Assembly (NCBI GenBank): GCA_963839095.1
Contig: CAWIUF010000053.1
Coordinates: 124,001 to 188,000 of the forward strand
Origin: Palsa-504 sp963839095
Lineage (GTDB): Bacteria > Actinomycetota > Actinomycetes > Streptosporangiales > Streptosporangiaceae
DNA: 64,000 bases
Direction of reading: 5' to 3'
The position numbers and the translations under genes were made by a program. The notes beneath the pieces were generated by a model. That model saw nothing but the letters and a program-made list of their open reading frames with translations. It was not told where the DNA came from and searched no databases. Numbering within the stretch: the first letter of the stretch is position 1; every line of letters starts with the position of its first letter. Below are positions 26,278-36,095 of this stretch, piece after piece.

Positions 26278-26527
26278 GAGCTGCGCGCGGTCCAGGAACC
26301 GCAGCGTCTTCTCGGGTGTCCCGGTGGCCCCAGCTCGTCGGCCACGCCACGGGCGTCGAGCTGCTCCACGTGCGGCCGTGCACGGTGGACGCCCGGGTCA
26401 GGTTGGACTGCCCGGCCGGCGCTCGAGCACGGCGCAGCTGACCCCGGCCCGGGCCAGGTCACCGGCCAGCAGCAGGCCGGTGGGACCGGCGCCGGCGACG
26501 ACCACGTCCACGTCGACGTACATCTGA
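26081..26527 (+). CDS. CopZ-like chaperone, C-terminus replaced at duplication joint
   Basis: A GTG start gives MDTLEILVTGMTCDHCARAV, a heavy-metal-associated domain with the copper-binding MTCDHC motif, and the fold continues through GQAALREAIAEA. At 26268-26278 the sequence passes the duplication joint, and the native ending GYELAG is replaced by about 80 Arg/Ala/Pro-rich residues read antisense to the monooxygenase remnant. The metal-binding domain is nearly whole and may still work. The intact sister gene is at 28887. It would deliver Cu(I) to CopA. Confidence 0.75.
   Translation: MDTLEILVTGMTCDHCARAVRDEVGALPGVSAVDVDLAAGKVVVTGSPLPGQAALREAIAEAAVPLSCARSRNRSVFSGVPVAPARRPRHGRRAAPRAAVHGGRPGQVGLPGRRSSTAQLTPARARSPASSRPVGPAPATTTSTSTYI
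26278..26523 (-). pseudogene. Duplicated 5' end of the FAD monooxygenase
   Basis: An ATG at 26523 begins MYVDVDVVVAGAGPTGLLLA, the start of the gene at 22209-23723 with minor changes. It carries several small deletions relative to the original (for example near 26329 and 26370) and ends at the duplication joint after about 80 codons. It cannot make a functional enzyme because the substrate and C-terminal domains are missing. Confidence 0.85.
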
Positions 26528-26555
26528 GCAACGTATCAGTCATGATGGAGCAGGC

Positions 26556-28836
26556 TCACCGCGGCCGGAAGCGGCGCAGGCGGAGGCTGTTCCAGACGAC
26601 GAAGACGGAGGAGAGGGTCATGGTGGCCGCGGCGACCAGGGGGTTGGCCAGGCCGAGGGCGGCCAGCGGGATGGCCAGCGATGTTGTAGCAGAAGGCCCA
26701 GGCCAGGTTGGCGCGGATGGTCCGGAACGCGGCCCGGGCCAGCGCGATCGCGTCGGGCACGGCGGCCAGGTCGTCGCGGAGCAGGATCATGTCGGCGGCG
26801 ACGATCGCGACGTCCGTGCCCGAACCGAGGGCCAGTCCCAGGCGGGCGGCCGCGAGGGCCGGACCGTCGTTCACCCCGTCCCCGACCATGGCGACCGAAC
26901 GACCCTGGTTCTCCAGCTCCCTGATGACCTGCGCCTTATCGGCGGGGAGGGCCTCGCTGCGGACCTCGTCGATGCCGGTGGCGGCGCCGACGGCCTGCGC
27001 GGTGGCCGCGTTGTCGCCGGTCAGCAGCACCGGCCGCAGGCCCATCGCGCGCAGCCGGGCGACGGCGGCGGCGGCCGAGTCCTTGACCGTGTCGGTGACC
27101 GCGAACGCGCCGCGGAGCTGGTCGTCCCAGGCGGCCAGCACGGTGGTGCAGCCGTCTTCCTCCCGGGCCCGGCACCAGGCGGCCAGGTCGGCCGGGACCT
27201 CGGTACGCGCGGTCGGCGAACAGGCGGGACCGGCCGATGACGACCATCGCGGCCGTCCACGAAGCCGCGGGCGCCCAGGCCGGGGAGGGCCTCGAAGCCG
27301 TCGGCGTCGGTGAGCTCGATGGCCTCGGCGCGGGCGAGGGCGGTGATGGCGGCGGCGACGGCGTGCTCGGAGGCCTGCTCGACCGAGCCCGCGTAGCGGA
27401 GCAGGTCGTCCCGGGCGACGCCGGGGAGCAGTTCGGCGGCGGTGACGGTCATCCGGCCGGTGGTGACCGTGCCGGTCTTGTCCAGGACCACCGTGTCGAT
27501 GGCGCGGGAGGATTCCAGGGCCTGGTAGCCCTTGATGAAGATGCCCATCCGGGCGCCCCGCCCGGACGCCACGATCAGGGCGGCCGGGGTGGCCAGGCCG
27601 AGCGCGCAGGGGCAGGCGATGATCAGCACGGCCAGGGCGGCGCTGACGGCGTGGCCCGCATTGCTCCCGGCCAGCAGCCAGCCCGCCAGCGTCAGGGCCG
27701 AGCAGGCCAGCACGGACGGGACGAACACGGCGCAGACCCGGTCGGCCAGCCGCTGGATGCCGGCCTTGCCCGCCTGGGCCTGCTCGACCAGCGTGAGCAT
27801 GTGGGCGAGCTGGGTGTCCGCGCCGACCTTGTCGGCCCGGACGACCAGGCGGCCGGTCAGCACGATGGTGCCGCCGGTCACGGTGTCGCCGGGGGCGGCG
27901 TCGACCGGGACCGACTCGCCGGTCATGGCGCTGCGGTCGACGGCGGACTGGCCGGCCAGGACCTCGCCGTCGGCGGCGATCCGCTCCCCCGGCCGGACCA
28001 CGAACCGCTGGCCCGGCTCGGAGCGCGGCGGCCGGGATCCGCCGTTCGGTGCCGTCGTCGGTCACGACGCAGACGTCGCGGGCGCCGGCCGCGGCCAGCT
28101 CGCGCATGGCCCGGCCCGCGGTGCGCCGGGCCCGGGCCTCGTACAGCCGCCCGGCCAGCAGGAACGTGGTGACCGAGGCGGCCACCTCGAGGTAGATGCC
28201 GCCGCCGGAGCCGTGCAGCAGGTTATCGAGCCCGCTCGGGCCTGGTCTCCCTCGGTCCAGCGCGAACATCGCGTAGACCGACCAGCCGCAGGCGGCCAGG
28301 ATGCCCAGCGACACCAGCGTGTCCATCGACGACGACAGGTGCCGGGCCTGGCGCAGCGCGGCGGCGTGGAACGGCCACGCCGCCCAGGTGGCGACCGGCG
28401 CGGCCAGCGCGACCAGCAGCCACTGCCAGCCGGGGAACCGGGTCCACGGGAAGATCGACAGCATCATGGACAGGTCGGTGAGCGGGACGAAGAACACCAG
28501 CGCCACCGTCAGCCGGCGGCGCAGCCGCCGCACCGCGGCCGCCTCGGCGGTTTCGCTGCGTCCGCCGGCGCGTCCGGGCTCGGCGGGGCGGGCGACCTCG
28601 GCGGTGTAGCCGGTGGCCTGGACTACGCCGATGAGAGCGTCGACGGACAGGGTGGGCGGGGCGGAGACGTAGGCCCGTTCGGTCGAAAGGTTGACGGAGG
28701 CGGTGACGCCGGTCAGCTTGTTCAGCTTGGCCTGTACCCGGGCGGCGCAGGCGGCGCAGGTCATGCCGCCGATGACCAGCTCGACCGGGGTGGTCTCGGT
28801 CTGGGTCGTCGGGACCAGCTCGGTGGTTACCGCCAT
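26556..28836 (-). pseudogene. Second copA copy, frameshifted
   Basis: This is a near-copy of the copA at 23760. It starts properly (MAVTTELVPTTQTETTPVEL) and keeps the heavy-metal domain, TGES, CPCALGLATPAAL, DKTGTVTTG and GDGVNDGPALA, but in different frames. Single-base changes near 28017, 27243, 27207 and 26680 disrupt it. The middle third is out of frame from about 28017 to 27210, and the C-terminus after AFCYNIA is lost. Either the copy is decaying since it is redundant, or it was poorly resolved by assembly. Confidence 0.85.
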
Positions 28837-28886
28837 CGTCCTCCCCCTCGGCAAGGGTTCCAGTATCCACGGCTAAGATCACCGCC

Positions 28887-29093
28887 GTGGACACCCTGGA
28901 GATTCTCGTCACCGGCATGACCTGCGATCACTGCGCCCGCGCGGTGCGGGACGAGGTCGGCGCGCTGCCCGGGGTGAGCGCGGTGGACGTCGACGTGGCG
29001 GCCGGGAAGGTCGTGGTCACCGGCTCGCCGCTGCCCGGCCAGGCCGCGCTGCGCGAGGCGATCGCCGAAGCGGGGTACGAGCTGGCCGGCTAG
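28887..29093 (+). CDS. Copper chaperone CopZ-like, intact
   Basis: The 68-residue heavy-metal-associated protein starts at GTG with MDTLEILVTGMTCDHCARAV and ends EAIAEAGYELAG. The MTCDHC cysteines bind Cu(I), and the length is that of a complete single-domain CopZ. It is divergent from the broken second copA across the same promoter gap as in copy A. It probably supplies copper to the intact CopA. Confidence 0.88.
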   Translation: MDTLEILVTGMTCDHCARAVRDEVGALPGVSAVDVDVAAGKVVVTGSPLPGQAALREAIAEAGYELAG

Positions 29094-29150
29094 CACTGGG
29101 TCCGGCGCCGTCACCGGAGGTTGGGCGCGGACGGTCGCCTGCTTTGACGG

Positions 29151-29780
29151 TTACAGCAGCATGATGAGCAGGTAGCCCATGGTGACGCTCATCGCGATCT
29201 TGCAGCAGGCGGCGCACCGGGGGGCCAGGTAACCGGTCTCGCGGTGCGGTAGCATGGTGGTTGCCGGTAGCTGTTGCTGTGGCCGGGGCGAGGGCGGACA
29301 GGTTGTTGCCGAGCCACATCACGTAGCCGACCATGAAAAGGGCCAGCAGCAGGGTCAGCGGGGAGAAGCCGGCCGCGGCGCCGGTGCGGGCGGTGCCCAT
29401 CCCGCCCATCCCGGCCGCCGGCGGCTGGCGGCGGGCAGGGCGAACATGAAGACCATGGCGGCGCACTCGATCAGGTGCGGCAGCGGGTGCGGGCAGCGCC
29501 ACCGGCCCGCGGCCTGGCCGCTTCGGGTGCGGAGGAACTGGTAGCCGAACCACGCGCCGCCGGCGGCGAAGACGGTCAGCCACAGGGCCTTCGGGGCGAA
29601 GCTGAGGGCGGGCGTGAGCATCCCGGCCATGGCCACGCCCATGACGACGTGGGCGCCGTCGGCGTCGAGTTCGGCCGCGCGGCCCCAGCGGGGCGCGGCG
29701 ACCAGGCGGGTCGCGTTGTAGGCGGCGACCGTGAGCATCACGGCGGTGAGCAGGCCGGTGAGCCAGCCGGGGCCGGACAT
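29151..29780 (-). CDS. DUF5134 membrane protein, frameshifted
   Basis: The start MSGPGWLTGLLTAVMLTVAA leads into helices with ADGAHVVMGVAMAGMLTPAL, LWLTVFAAGGAWFGYQFLRT and PHLIECAAMVFMFALP, typical of DUF5134, a six-helix family with conserved His residues. After ALPA a shift near 29425 is needed to reach GFSPLTLLLALFMVGYVMWL, and another near 29250 to reach the C-terminal CKIAMSVTMGYLLIMLL and stop at 29151. DUF5134 genes often lie near copper genes in actinomycetes. It is one base from the preceding membrane gene, so they are co-transcribed. Confidence 0.75.
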
Positions 29781-29781
29781 G

Positions 29782-30736
29782 TCAGGCTCCTTCGGCTTCG
29801 GGGCTGGCTTCGGCTTGGCGGGTGGGCCAGTAGGCCAGGGCCAGCAGGATCAGCAGCGGGCCGGAGTTGGGGTCGGTGCTGCCGCCGGTGAAGACGCCGC
29901 CGAGGCCCTGGGCCAGCCACAGGAAGGCGGCCAGCACGAGGGCGAGAACGATCGCCGCCCGGGCCGCCCGGGCCGGGAGCCAGAGGCCGAACGCGGTGAT
30001 GGTGAACGCGGCCGCCAGCAGGCTCGCGGCGAGCAGGCCCGGGCCGGCCAGCAGGGTCGCGAGGTGCGACACCGGCCAGGCCAGCCAGCCGGGCTGGCCG
30101 GCGGCCATGTCCTTGATCTCGTCGCTGAGGCCGCTGGGGGTGCGGTAGCCGGGTTGCAGGGCGAAGAAGGCCATGCTGGCCCACAGGACCGTCCACAGGG
30201 CCAGGGCGGTCTTCTCGCCGACGGCGCGGGCGGCGGTGAAGCGGGCCGGGCGCTCCAGCAGGCCAGAGCAGCACCGCGAGCAGCGCGTACAGGATCACTG
30301 CGCCGGGGGCGCCGTCGGTCAGGCTGGCCGTGCCAGCCAGCACGCCACCCAGGCCTTCGCCGAGGAACCACACCGCCAGCGACCACAGCACCGACGCGGC
30401 CAGCGCCAGCCGGAGCGTGGGCCGCCAGGCGATCCCCAGCCCCAGGGCCACCTGGACGGTGGCGAAGAGGGCGTTCAGCACGACCAGGTGGTGCGTGATG
30501 AGGGTGGCCGACCAGGTGATGGGGCTGGCCACGAAGGCCGGGTTCCCGGCCGCCGTGCCCGCGAGCATCGCCGGGAACGCCTTGGTGAACATGGACGGCT
30601 GGAACTGCAGGATGCCGTCGAGCAGCCAGCTGCCGCCCAGGGCCAGTTGCAGCTTGCGCCGCCCGTCCAGCGGTGGCGCGAGGGCCGCTGCCCGGGTGTG
30701 CGGAACGGCGCGGCTGATCGCCAGGCTCTCGCTCAT
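29782..30736 (-). CDS. Multi-helix membrane protein, one frameshift
   Basis: The frame begins MSESLAISRAVPHTRAAALA and has about eight hydrophobic stretches. Recognisable parts are LQLALGGSWLLDGILQFQPS, LITHHLVVLNALFATVQVAL and, after a shift near 30265, AFFALQPGYRTPSGLSDEIK, MAAGQPGWLAWPVSHLATLL and LAAFLWLAQGLGGVFTGGST. The LLDGILQFQP segment recalls DoxX-like and related actinobacterial membrane proteins, but I do not assign a family firmly. It is the first gene of a pair with DUF5134, close to the copper genes, which suggests metal or redox homeostasis. Confidence 0.6.
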
Positions 30737-30810
30737 CCCCTGACTTCCCCTCCGGTCCCTTTTATACGGGACCGATAAAACGATAAAAGACGGATCCGGG
30801 TATTGAAAAG

Positions 30811-30869
30811 ACCCGGGCCGGGTATTCGGTAAACCCCATTCGGGGTATTCGGATAAACCCGGCCCGGGT
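30811..30869 (-). terminator. Hairpin terminator after DUF899 gene
   Basis: Perfect 13-base arms ACCCGGGCCGGGT (30811-30823) and ACCCGGCCCGGGT (30857-30869) enclose a second CCCC/GGGG pairing. In the minus direction the hairpin starts five bases after the DUF899 stop and is followed by CTTTTCAATACC, giving a short U-run. Confidence 0.75.
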
Positions 30870-30874
30870 ATCTT

Positions 30875-31598
30875 TCAGCTGGTGAACGTGGGGTCACCGC
30901 CGCGGGCCGCATCGCTGCGGCCCTTGGGCTCCTCCCAGTCCTCCTGGCGGCCGAGCGCGGTCATATCCAGGAAGGTGTAGGCGTTCCCGACGTATTCGGT
31001 GCCCCGGGCGAAGGCCGAGTAGGTGTGGAAGATCTCGTCGCCGTCGCGCAGGAAACAGCTGTAGCCGGGCATCTCGGCGGACCGGTCGCCGCCGAGCAGG
31101 CCGGGCTCGGTGCGGTAGTTATAGTCGCGCTGGCCGCGTTCGGCGTCCAGGGAGACCTGATAGTCGTAATTGAAGTCGCTGTCGTGGGTGGAATACCACG
31201 GCACGGTCCAGCCGCGCTCGTCGGCCATGCGCCTTGATCTTTTCGTACGGGGCGCGGGAAGCCAGCACGAAGGCGGTCTCCCGGGAGGCGACGTGGTCGA
31301 GCACGCCCGGGTTGAGCTCCTCGATGGCGGCCGTGCAGCCCGGGCAGGGCTGGTCCCAGTCCGGGCCGAACATCACGTGCTGCACGATCAGCTGCCGCTT
31401 GTCCCCGAACAGGTCACCGAGGGTGACCTTGCCGGCGGGGCCCTCGAACACGTACTCCTGGTCGACCCTGACCATGGGCAGCCGGCGCCGGGTGGCGTTG
31501 AGCTCGTCGTGCCTGCGGGTCAGTTCCTTTTCCTGGGCCAGCAGCCGCTGCCGGGCCTCGAGCCACTGCTCGCGGGATACGACGTCGGGAAGACTCAT
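30875..31598 (-). CDS. DUF899 family protein, paralogue, one frameshift
   Basis: The gene starts MSLPDVVSREQWLEARQRLL and follows the DUF899 pattern: NATRRRLPMVRVDQEYVFEG, GDKRQLIVQHVMFGPDWDQP, CPGCTAAIEEL, then after a shift near 31228 DERGWTVPWYSTHDSDFNYD, MPGYSCFLRDGDEIFHTYSA and DMTALGRQEDWEEPKGRSD. The CPGC pair sits where thioredoxins have their active site. It shares the fold with the gene at 408-1163 but is not close in sequence. It follows a DUF397-like frame with a possible ATGA overlap and ends at a strong terminator. Confidence 0.85.
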
Positions 31599-31923
31599 CG
31601 CGAAACCTCCGGTTCGGGATGGGGACTCTCACAGGGACGACGAACCGGCGGGGTGAAAATGGACGGTCGCGGGCGAAGAAACTTACGCGGGCCCGGACCG
31701 GGATCCGTCCCGCGGGCATACTCGACGAAGGCCGACCACGCGGCCGAGGGGAACCGCGAGCACTGTCCCGCTCGCGGTTCCTGGAGTCGCGAACCAGCAC
31801 CGATCCCGCGGCGGCGGCCATCTCCACGCAACCGCCGCTGTCGGATTTAGTGCTCTTCCTCCAGGCGACGCGCGGTTCCTCGAAGCCGGACACAAGCCCC
31901 CCTTCCCGCCGTGTGGTGGGCAT
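31595..31923 (-). CDS. DUF397 protein, frameshifted
   Basis: From MPTTRREGGLVSGFEEPRVA the protein reads WRKSTKSDSGGCVEMAAAAG, SVLVRDSRNRE, the DUF397 core. Two one-base shifts near 31770 and 31750 then lead to GTVLAVP and SAAWSAFVEYARGTDPGPGP, the expected C-terminal half. In actinomycetes DUF397 proteins pair with XRE/DUF5753 regulators (BldB/WhiJ-type modules) and may act as small antagonists of them. The partner regulator lies about 70 bases upstream. The end is uncertain, but the last frame stops at 31595 in an ATGA overlap with the DUF899 start. Confidence 0.75.
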
Positions 31924-31993
31924 AGAGGTGCAGTGTAAGCCAAACGGTGTGATCGGGCTAGCAACTACCCAATCGGTAGATCACGAGGCCATT

Positions 31994-32867
31994 TCACCGT
32001 GCCAGTTCGCTGGCCGCCTTGCCCAGCAGGCCGACCGACTCCGACGGCCCGAGAGCGAGCTGCGCGACGCGGTGGAAGGTTTCCAGGTACTGCCGGGCTT
32101 CGGCGGGATCGTCGCTGATGATGTCGCCGTGCGGGCCTTCGAGAAAGGCCACGTCGTCGTCGGGCTCGTCATCGAACTCGATGACCTTGAAGGGTCCCTT
32201 CATCCCCGGGTGCACGCCGGCCGCGAAGGGCACCACCTGAATCGTCACGTTCGGCAGGTCGGCCAGGCTGACCAGGTGCATGAGCTGGTTCCGCATGACG
32301 GCCGGGCCGCCGACCGGGCGGCGGATGACGGACTCGTCGAGCACGAACGAGAACGCTCGGCGCGCCCTCGCTGGCGAGCAGGTCCCGGCGCCTGGTACGC
32401 AGGCTGACCAGGCGCTCGGCCGGAGATTCGGCACCGTAGGAGGCCCGCAGGACCGCCAGGGCGTAATCCTCGGTCTGCAGGATGCCCGGCACGAACATCG
32501 GCTCGAACTGGCTGATGGCGGTGGCCGCGTTCTCGTAGTCGATCAGCTCGAGGAGCGTGCCCGGCGCGACATCGGCGTAGCCGCGCCACCACGGGGCCTG
32601 CCGGGCCGCCCGGGCCAGCGCGAGCAGTTCCTCGGTGCGGTCCCGGGCGGTGATGCCGTAGAGCGGGAGGAGCGCCTTGAGGTCGTTGGCGCTGATACCG
32701 GTCTTGGCCTTCTCGATCCGGTTCATCTTGGACAGGGACCACTCCATGGCCTGCGCCACTTGTTCCTGGGTCAGGCCCTTGTCCAGGCGCGCGGTCCGGA
32801 GCTCGTTCCGGAGGCGCCGGCGTTGCATCAACGGGCTCGCGCTGTCTCCCACGGTGGTCCCCTTCAC
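31994..32867 (-). CDS. XRE/DUF5753 regulator, one frameshift
   Basis: The N-terminal helix-turn-helix reads RRLRNELRTARLDKGLTQEQ, VAQAMEWSLSKMNRIEKAKT, followed by the DUF5753 domain (APWWRGYADVAPGTLLELID, YENAATAISQFEPMFVPGIL, TEDYALAVLRA). A shift near 32355 is required to continue as FVLDESVIRRPVGGPAVMRN, VTIQVVPFAAGVHPGMKGPF and the C-terminal acidic part. The start is uncertain; I use a GTG at 32867, though a later ATG at 32828 is possible. It is followed by its usual DUF397 partner. Confidence 0.82.
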
Positions 32868-33144
32868 GCCGACAGCCCCGGCTCGTCGTCGCGGTATGTA
32901 GCTGGCTGACAGTTGCAGATTGATAGGTCGCAACAAACTTGCGCAAGCCTACCGCCAGCATACATCAGCCGCGAGGGATCGTCCTCGGCATGTCGCAGGT
33001 AACGCGTTAAGCGTCGATGATACTAGGCACTGTGCCAGTAAGTCAAAGGGAAAGTTCATTCTGACATGTGTCATATTGCCTGTTTCCATTTAGACACGAT
33101 CATCGCGCATACTGGTTGCATGACAAGTTGCACGGGGAGGCGTC

Positions 33145-33445
33145 ATGGTCCTGCTCATCTTCGCCCTGGGTGCGACTGCTCGGCGTTCTCGCAGGCGGGG
33201 CACTGTGTGCCCGTTACCTGCGGTCCGCCATCGCAGACGACATCGGCCCGCAGCTCCGGCGGCTGCACGCCGACGTCGACCCTCAACTCCGCCGGATGCA
33301 AAACCAGCTCGACAACATCGAGTCCGCCGTCAACCTCGCCCTGGCGTCCCGGTACGCCGAGCTCAGCCAGCTCGCCTGGCCTCCGGCCATCCCGGCTCAG
33401 CGGGCGGCCAACCCTAGCCAGCCCCAGTCTAGCACACAGTCTTAG
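33145..33445 (+). CDS. Small membrane-anchored coiled-coil protein, one frameshift
   Basis: A GGGGAGGCGTC site precedes an ATG giving MVLLIFALG. After a one-base shift near 33172 the protein continues RLLGVLAGGALCARYLRSAI, ADDIGPQLRRLHADVDPQLR and RMQNQLDNIESAVNLALASR. It is thus a single N-terminal membrane helix followed by a short amphipathic coiled coil and a Gln/Pro/Ser tail, about 100 residues. I do not recognise a family. The 277 bases upstream (32868-33144) contain AT-rich promoter-like sequence for both directions but no clear repeat. Confidence 0.55.
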
Positions 33446-35162
33446 CCGAGGCGCCAGACAGCCGACTCCCAGGGACGGAGTTCCAGTCCGGGCAGCGGCG
33501 CCCGGGGGGCATCGGAGTGGCTGGTCAGCAGCACTGCCGCTGCTGACCAGCCGGAACCGAGCGGCAGGCTGACGGCGGCCGGCTCGGCGGAGAAGTTGGC
33601 GGCGACGAGGAGTTGCGCCTCCGGGGTACGGCGCAGGAAGGCCCAGATGGCGGGATGCTCCGGAAGCAGGAGCTCGAAGTCGCCGTCGGTGACCACGGGG
33701 TCTTCGTGGCGCAGGGCGATCAGGCGGCGGTAGTGGGCGAGGACCGAGCCGGGGTCGTCTTCCTCGGCGGCCGCGTTGACGGTCACGTGGTCGGGGTTGA
33801 CGGCCAGCCAGGGTGTGCCGGTGGTGAAGCCGGCCCCGGGGAGGCGTCCCACTGGACCGGGGTCCGGGCCTGGTCGCGGCTCATCTTGGCCATCGCGAGC
33901 AGCAGCGCGGCCAGGTCGTCGCCGCGCTCGGTCGCCTCGGCGTAGAAGCGCAGGGCCTCGATGTCGCGGTAGTCGGTGATCACCGTGAACGGGGAGTTGG
34001 CCATGCCGAGCTCGTCGCCCTGGTACACGTACGGCGTGCCGCGGTGCAGGTGCAGGACGGTGGCGAGCGTCTTCGCCGAAGCCACCCGGTGGGCCGGGCT
34101 GTCATCGCCGAACCGGGACAGCGAACGCGGCTGGTCGTGGTTGCTGAAGTAGAGGGAATTCCATCCTCGTTCGGCCATGCCTTTTTGCCAGGCGGCCATC
34201 GAGGCTTTCAGCTTGGGCAGTTCCAGGGGCACCGGGTCGAACTTGTTCGTGCCGATGTCGAGGGAGACGTGCTGGAACTGGAACACCATGTCCAGCTCGT
34301 GCCGGGCCGGGTCGGTGAACTTGATGCCGTCCTCGATGGTGACGCCGGGCATCTCGCCCACGGTGAGGACGTGCGCGTCGCGGCCGGCGAAGACCTCGCG
34401 GTACATCTCCTGCAGGAACTCGTGGTTGCGGGGACCGCTGATGAAGTACTGGGCGCCGGGACCGTACCGGGAGCCGGGGCGGGGCGTGGTGTCCGGCAGT
34501 TCTACGTTTTTGCTGATCATGTTGATGACGTCCATGCGGAAGCCGTCCACGCCGCGGTCCAGCCACCATCGCATCATCGCGTAGACGGCCTGCCGGACCT
34601 CGGGGTTCTCCCAGTTCAGGTCGGGCTGCTTGGCGGAGAACAGGTGCAGGTAGTACTGCCCGGTTTTCTCGTCCCAGGTCCAGGCGGGGCCGGAGAAGAA
34701 CGACTGCCAGTTGGCGGGCTCGGCGCCCGGGGTGCCGGGGACGGCGCCCGGGCGGGGGTCGCGCCACCAGTACCAGTCTCTTTTCGGGTTATCGCGGCTG
34801 GAGCGGGACTCGGTGAACCAGGGGTGCTCGTCGGAGGTGTGGTTGACCACCAGGTCCATGACGAGCTTCATGCCTCGTTGGTGCAGTTGCGTGATGAGCT
34901 CGTCGAGGTCGGCGAGGGTGCCGAACAGGGGGTCGACGTCGGTGTAGTCGCTGATGTCGTAGCCGTTGTCGTCCATCGGGCTTCGGTACACCGGGGACAG
35001 CCATACGACGTCGACGCCGAGGCGGTGCAGGTAGTCGACGTGCTGGAGGACACCTTGGAGGTCGCCGATGCCGTCTTTATTGGAGTCAGCGAAGCTGCGG
35101 GGGTAGATCTGGTAGACGACCCAGCGGCGCCAGTCGCTGCGTGCCGCGTCAGGACCGGACAA
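33442..35162 (-). CDS. GH13 alpha-glucosidase, one frameshift
   Basis: The protein is an oligo-1,6-glucosidase/alpha-glucosidase type GH13 enzyme. It starts at a TTG within the end of csoR (SGPDAARSDWRRWVVYQIYP) and has DVVWLSPVYRSPMDDNGYDI, VMDLVVNHTSDEHPWF, the nucleophile Asp in GFRMDVINM (about residue 211), the acid/base Glu in LTVGEMPGV (about residue 270) and the third acid in YFSNHDQPRS. A base is missing in a G-run near 33848; beyond it the C-terminal domain continues FTTGTPWLAVNPDHVTVNAA to WESAVWRLG. It should be cytoplasmic, as no signal peptide is visible, and act on maltose, isomaltose or trehalose-like sugars. Confidence 0.9.
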
Positions 35163-35430
35163 GGCGGGCGATGGCTTCGGAGGCTTCCTTCACCTTGGCG
35201 TCGGCCTCGGGGCCGCCGCTCTCGATGGCCTGCATCACGCAGTGACCGAGGTGGTCCTCGACCAGGCCCAGGGCAACCGCCTGCAGCGCCCGGGTCACGG
35301 CAGAGACCTGAGTGAGGATGTCGATGCAGTAGGTGTCGTCGTCCACCATGCGCTGGAGCCCCCGCACCTGGCCCTCGATCCGGCGTAGCCGCTTGAGGTA
35401 AGCGTCTTTATCCTGCGTATAGCCGCGCAT
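35149..35430 (-). CDS. csoR: CsoR-family copper-sensing repressor
   Basis: I start at the ATG giving MRGYTQDKDAYLKRLRRIEG; the frame is open further upstream but reads antisense to the neighbouring gene. The 93-residue helical protein has the CsoR/RcnR DNA-binding RRIEGQVRGLQRM segment and the copper-site residues Cys35, His60 and Cys64 (DTYCIDIL, EDHLGHCV), the Cys-His-Cys set of true CsoR proteins. Apo-CsoR represses copper-export genes and leaves DNA on binding Cu(I). It is divergent from the folate gene and overlaps the glucosidase start by 14 bases; the likely targets are the copA and copZ genes 6-12 kb away. Confidence 0.88.
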   Translation of the reverse strand: MRGYTQDKDAYLKRLRRIEGQVRGLQRMVDDDTYCIDILTQVSAVTRALQAVALGLVEDHLGHCVMQAIESGGPEADAKVKEASEAIARLVRS

Positions 35431-35490
35431 GCTTACAACTGTAAGCGTTTGGCCAGGCTGGGGAAACTTTAAGCGCGGTAACCTCGCGGC

Positions 35491-36095
35491 ATGCGTGACG
35501 ACACCATCGCCGCCTTCCTGGACCAGCTGGCCGCGCGCGTCCCCGCCCCGGGCGGCGGGGCCACCGCCGCGCTGCACGCCGCGCAGGCCGCGGCGCTGCT
35601 GGCCATGGTCGCCCGGTACAGCGACGGGCCTCAGTACGACGCCGACGTGATGGGACAGGTCGCCGTGAAGGCGGACGGGCTGCGGTCCCGGGCACTGGAC
35701 CTGGCCGAGGCGGACGCGACCGCGTTCGGGGCGGTGGCCGCGGCGTATCAGCTGCCTCGTTCGGATCCGGGGCGGTCTTCGGCGATCGGCTTGGCGCTGG
35801 CCGGGGCGGCGCGGCCGCCGGCCGACGTGATGCGGCTGGCACTGCGGCTGATCGCGCTGGCCGAGGCCCTGCTGCCGGTCGGGAACCGGAACGTGATCAC
35901 CGACGTGGGCGCGGCCGCCGAGGCGGCCCGCGCGGCCGCGGTCACCGCGCGGCTCAACATCGAGGTCAACCTGCGCGGGATCACCGATCCCGTGCTGCGG
36001 GACGAACTCGCGGAGACGGCGGCCGGCTGGCCGATGCGGTGGCCGCCCGTTCCGATGAGGTCGTGGCGGCGGTCCGGGCGGAGATCACCCGATGA
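35491..36095 (+). CDS. Methenyl-THF cyclohydrolase (FTCD_C/Fch-like), one frameshift
   Basis: The protein starts MRDDTIAAFLDQLAARVPAP and matches the cyclodeaminase/cyclohydrolase domain: GGGATAALHAAQAAALLAMV, RALDLAEADATAFGAVAAAY, LPVGNRNVITDVGAAAEAAR, AAVTARLNIEVNLRGITD. At about 200 residues it is the size of stand-alone Fch (FchA) proteins, which hydrolyse 5,10-methenyl-THF to 10-formyl-THF. A base is missing near 36028; restoring it gives an acidic C-terminal helix and a stop at 36093-36095 that overlaps the folD ATG (ATGA). The tight coupling to a FolD that lacks its cyclohydrolase lysine supports a cyclohydrolase role. Confidence 0.8.

Larger units (their letters stand above)
26278..29084. 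repeat. Tandem duplication, copy B (about 2.8 kb)
   Basis: This is the second unit of the tandem repeat, matching 23475-26277 in gene order and nearly base for base. It differs by many scattered substitutions and at least four indels, so it is not a simple duplicate assembly of one sequence. Its outer boundary holds the original end of copZ. Confidence 0.85.

Noticed and set aside
31683..31964. A separate 93-residue minus-strand protein
   Set aside because: It is the DUF397 gene in another frame. Only its VLAVP part belongs to the corrected DUF397 product.
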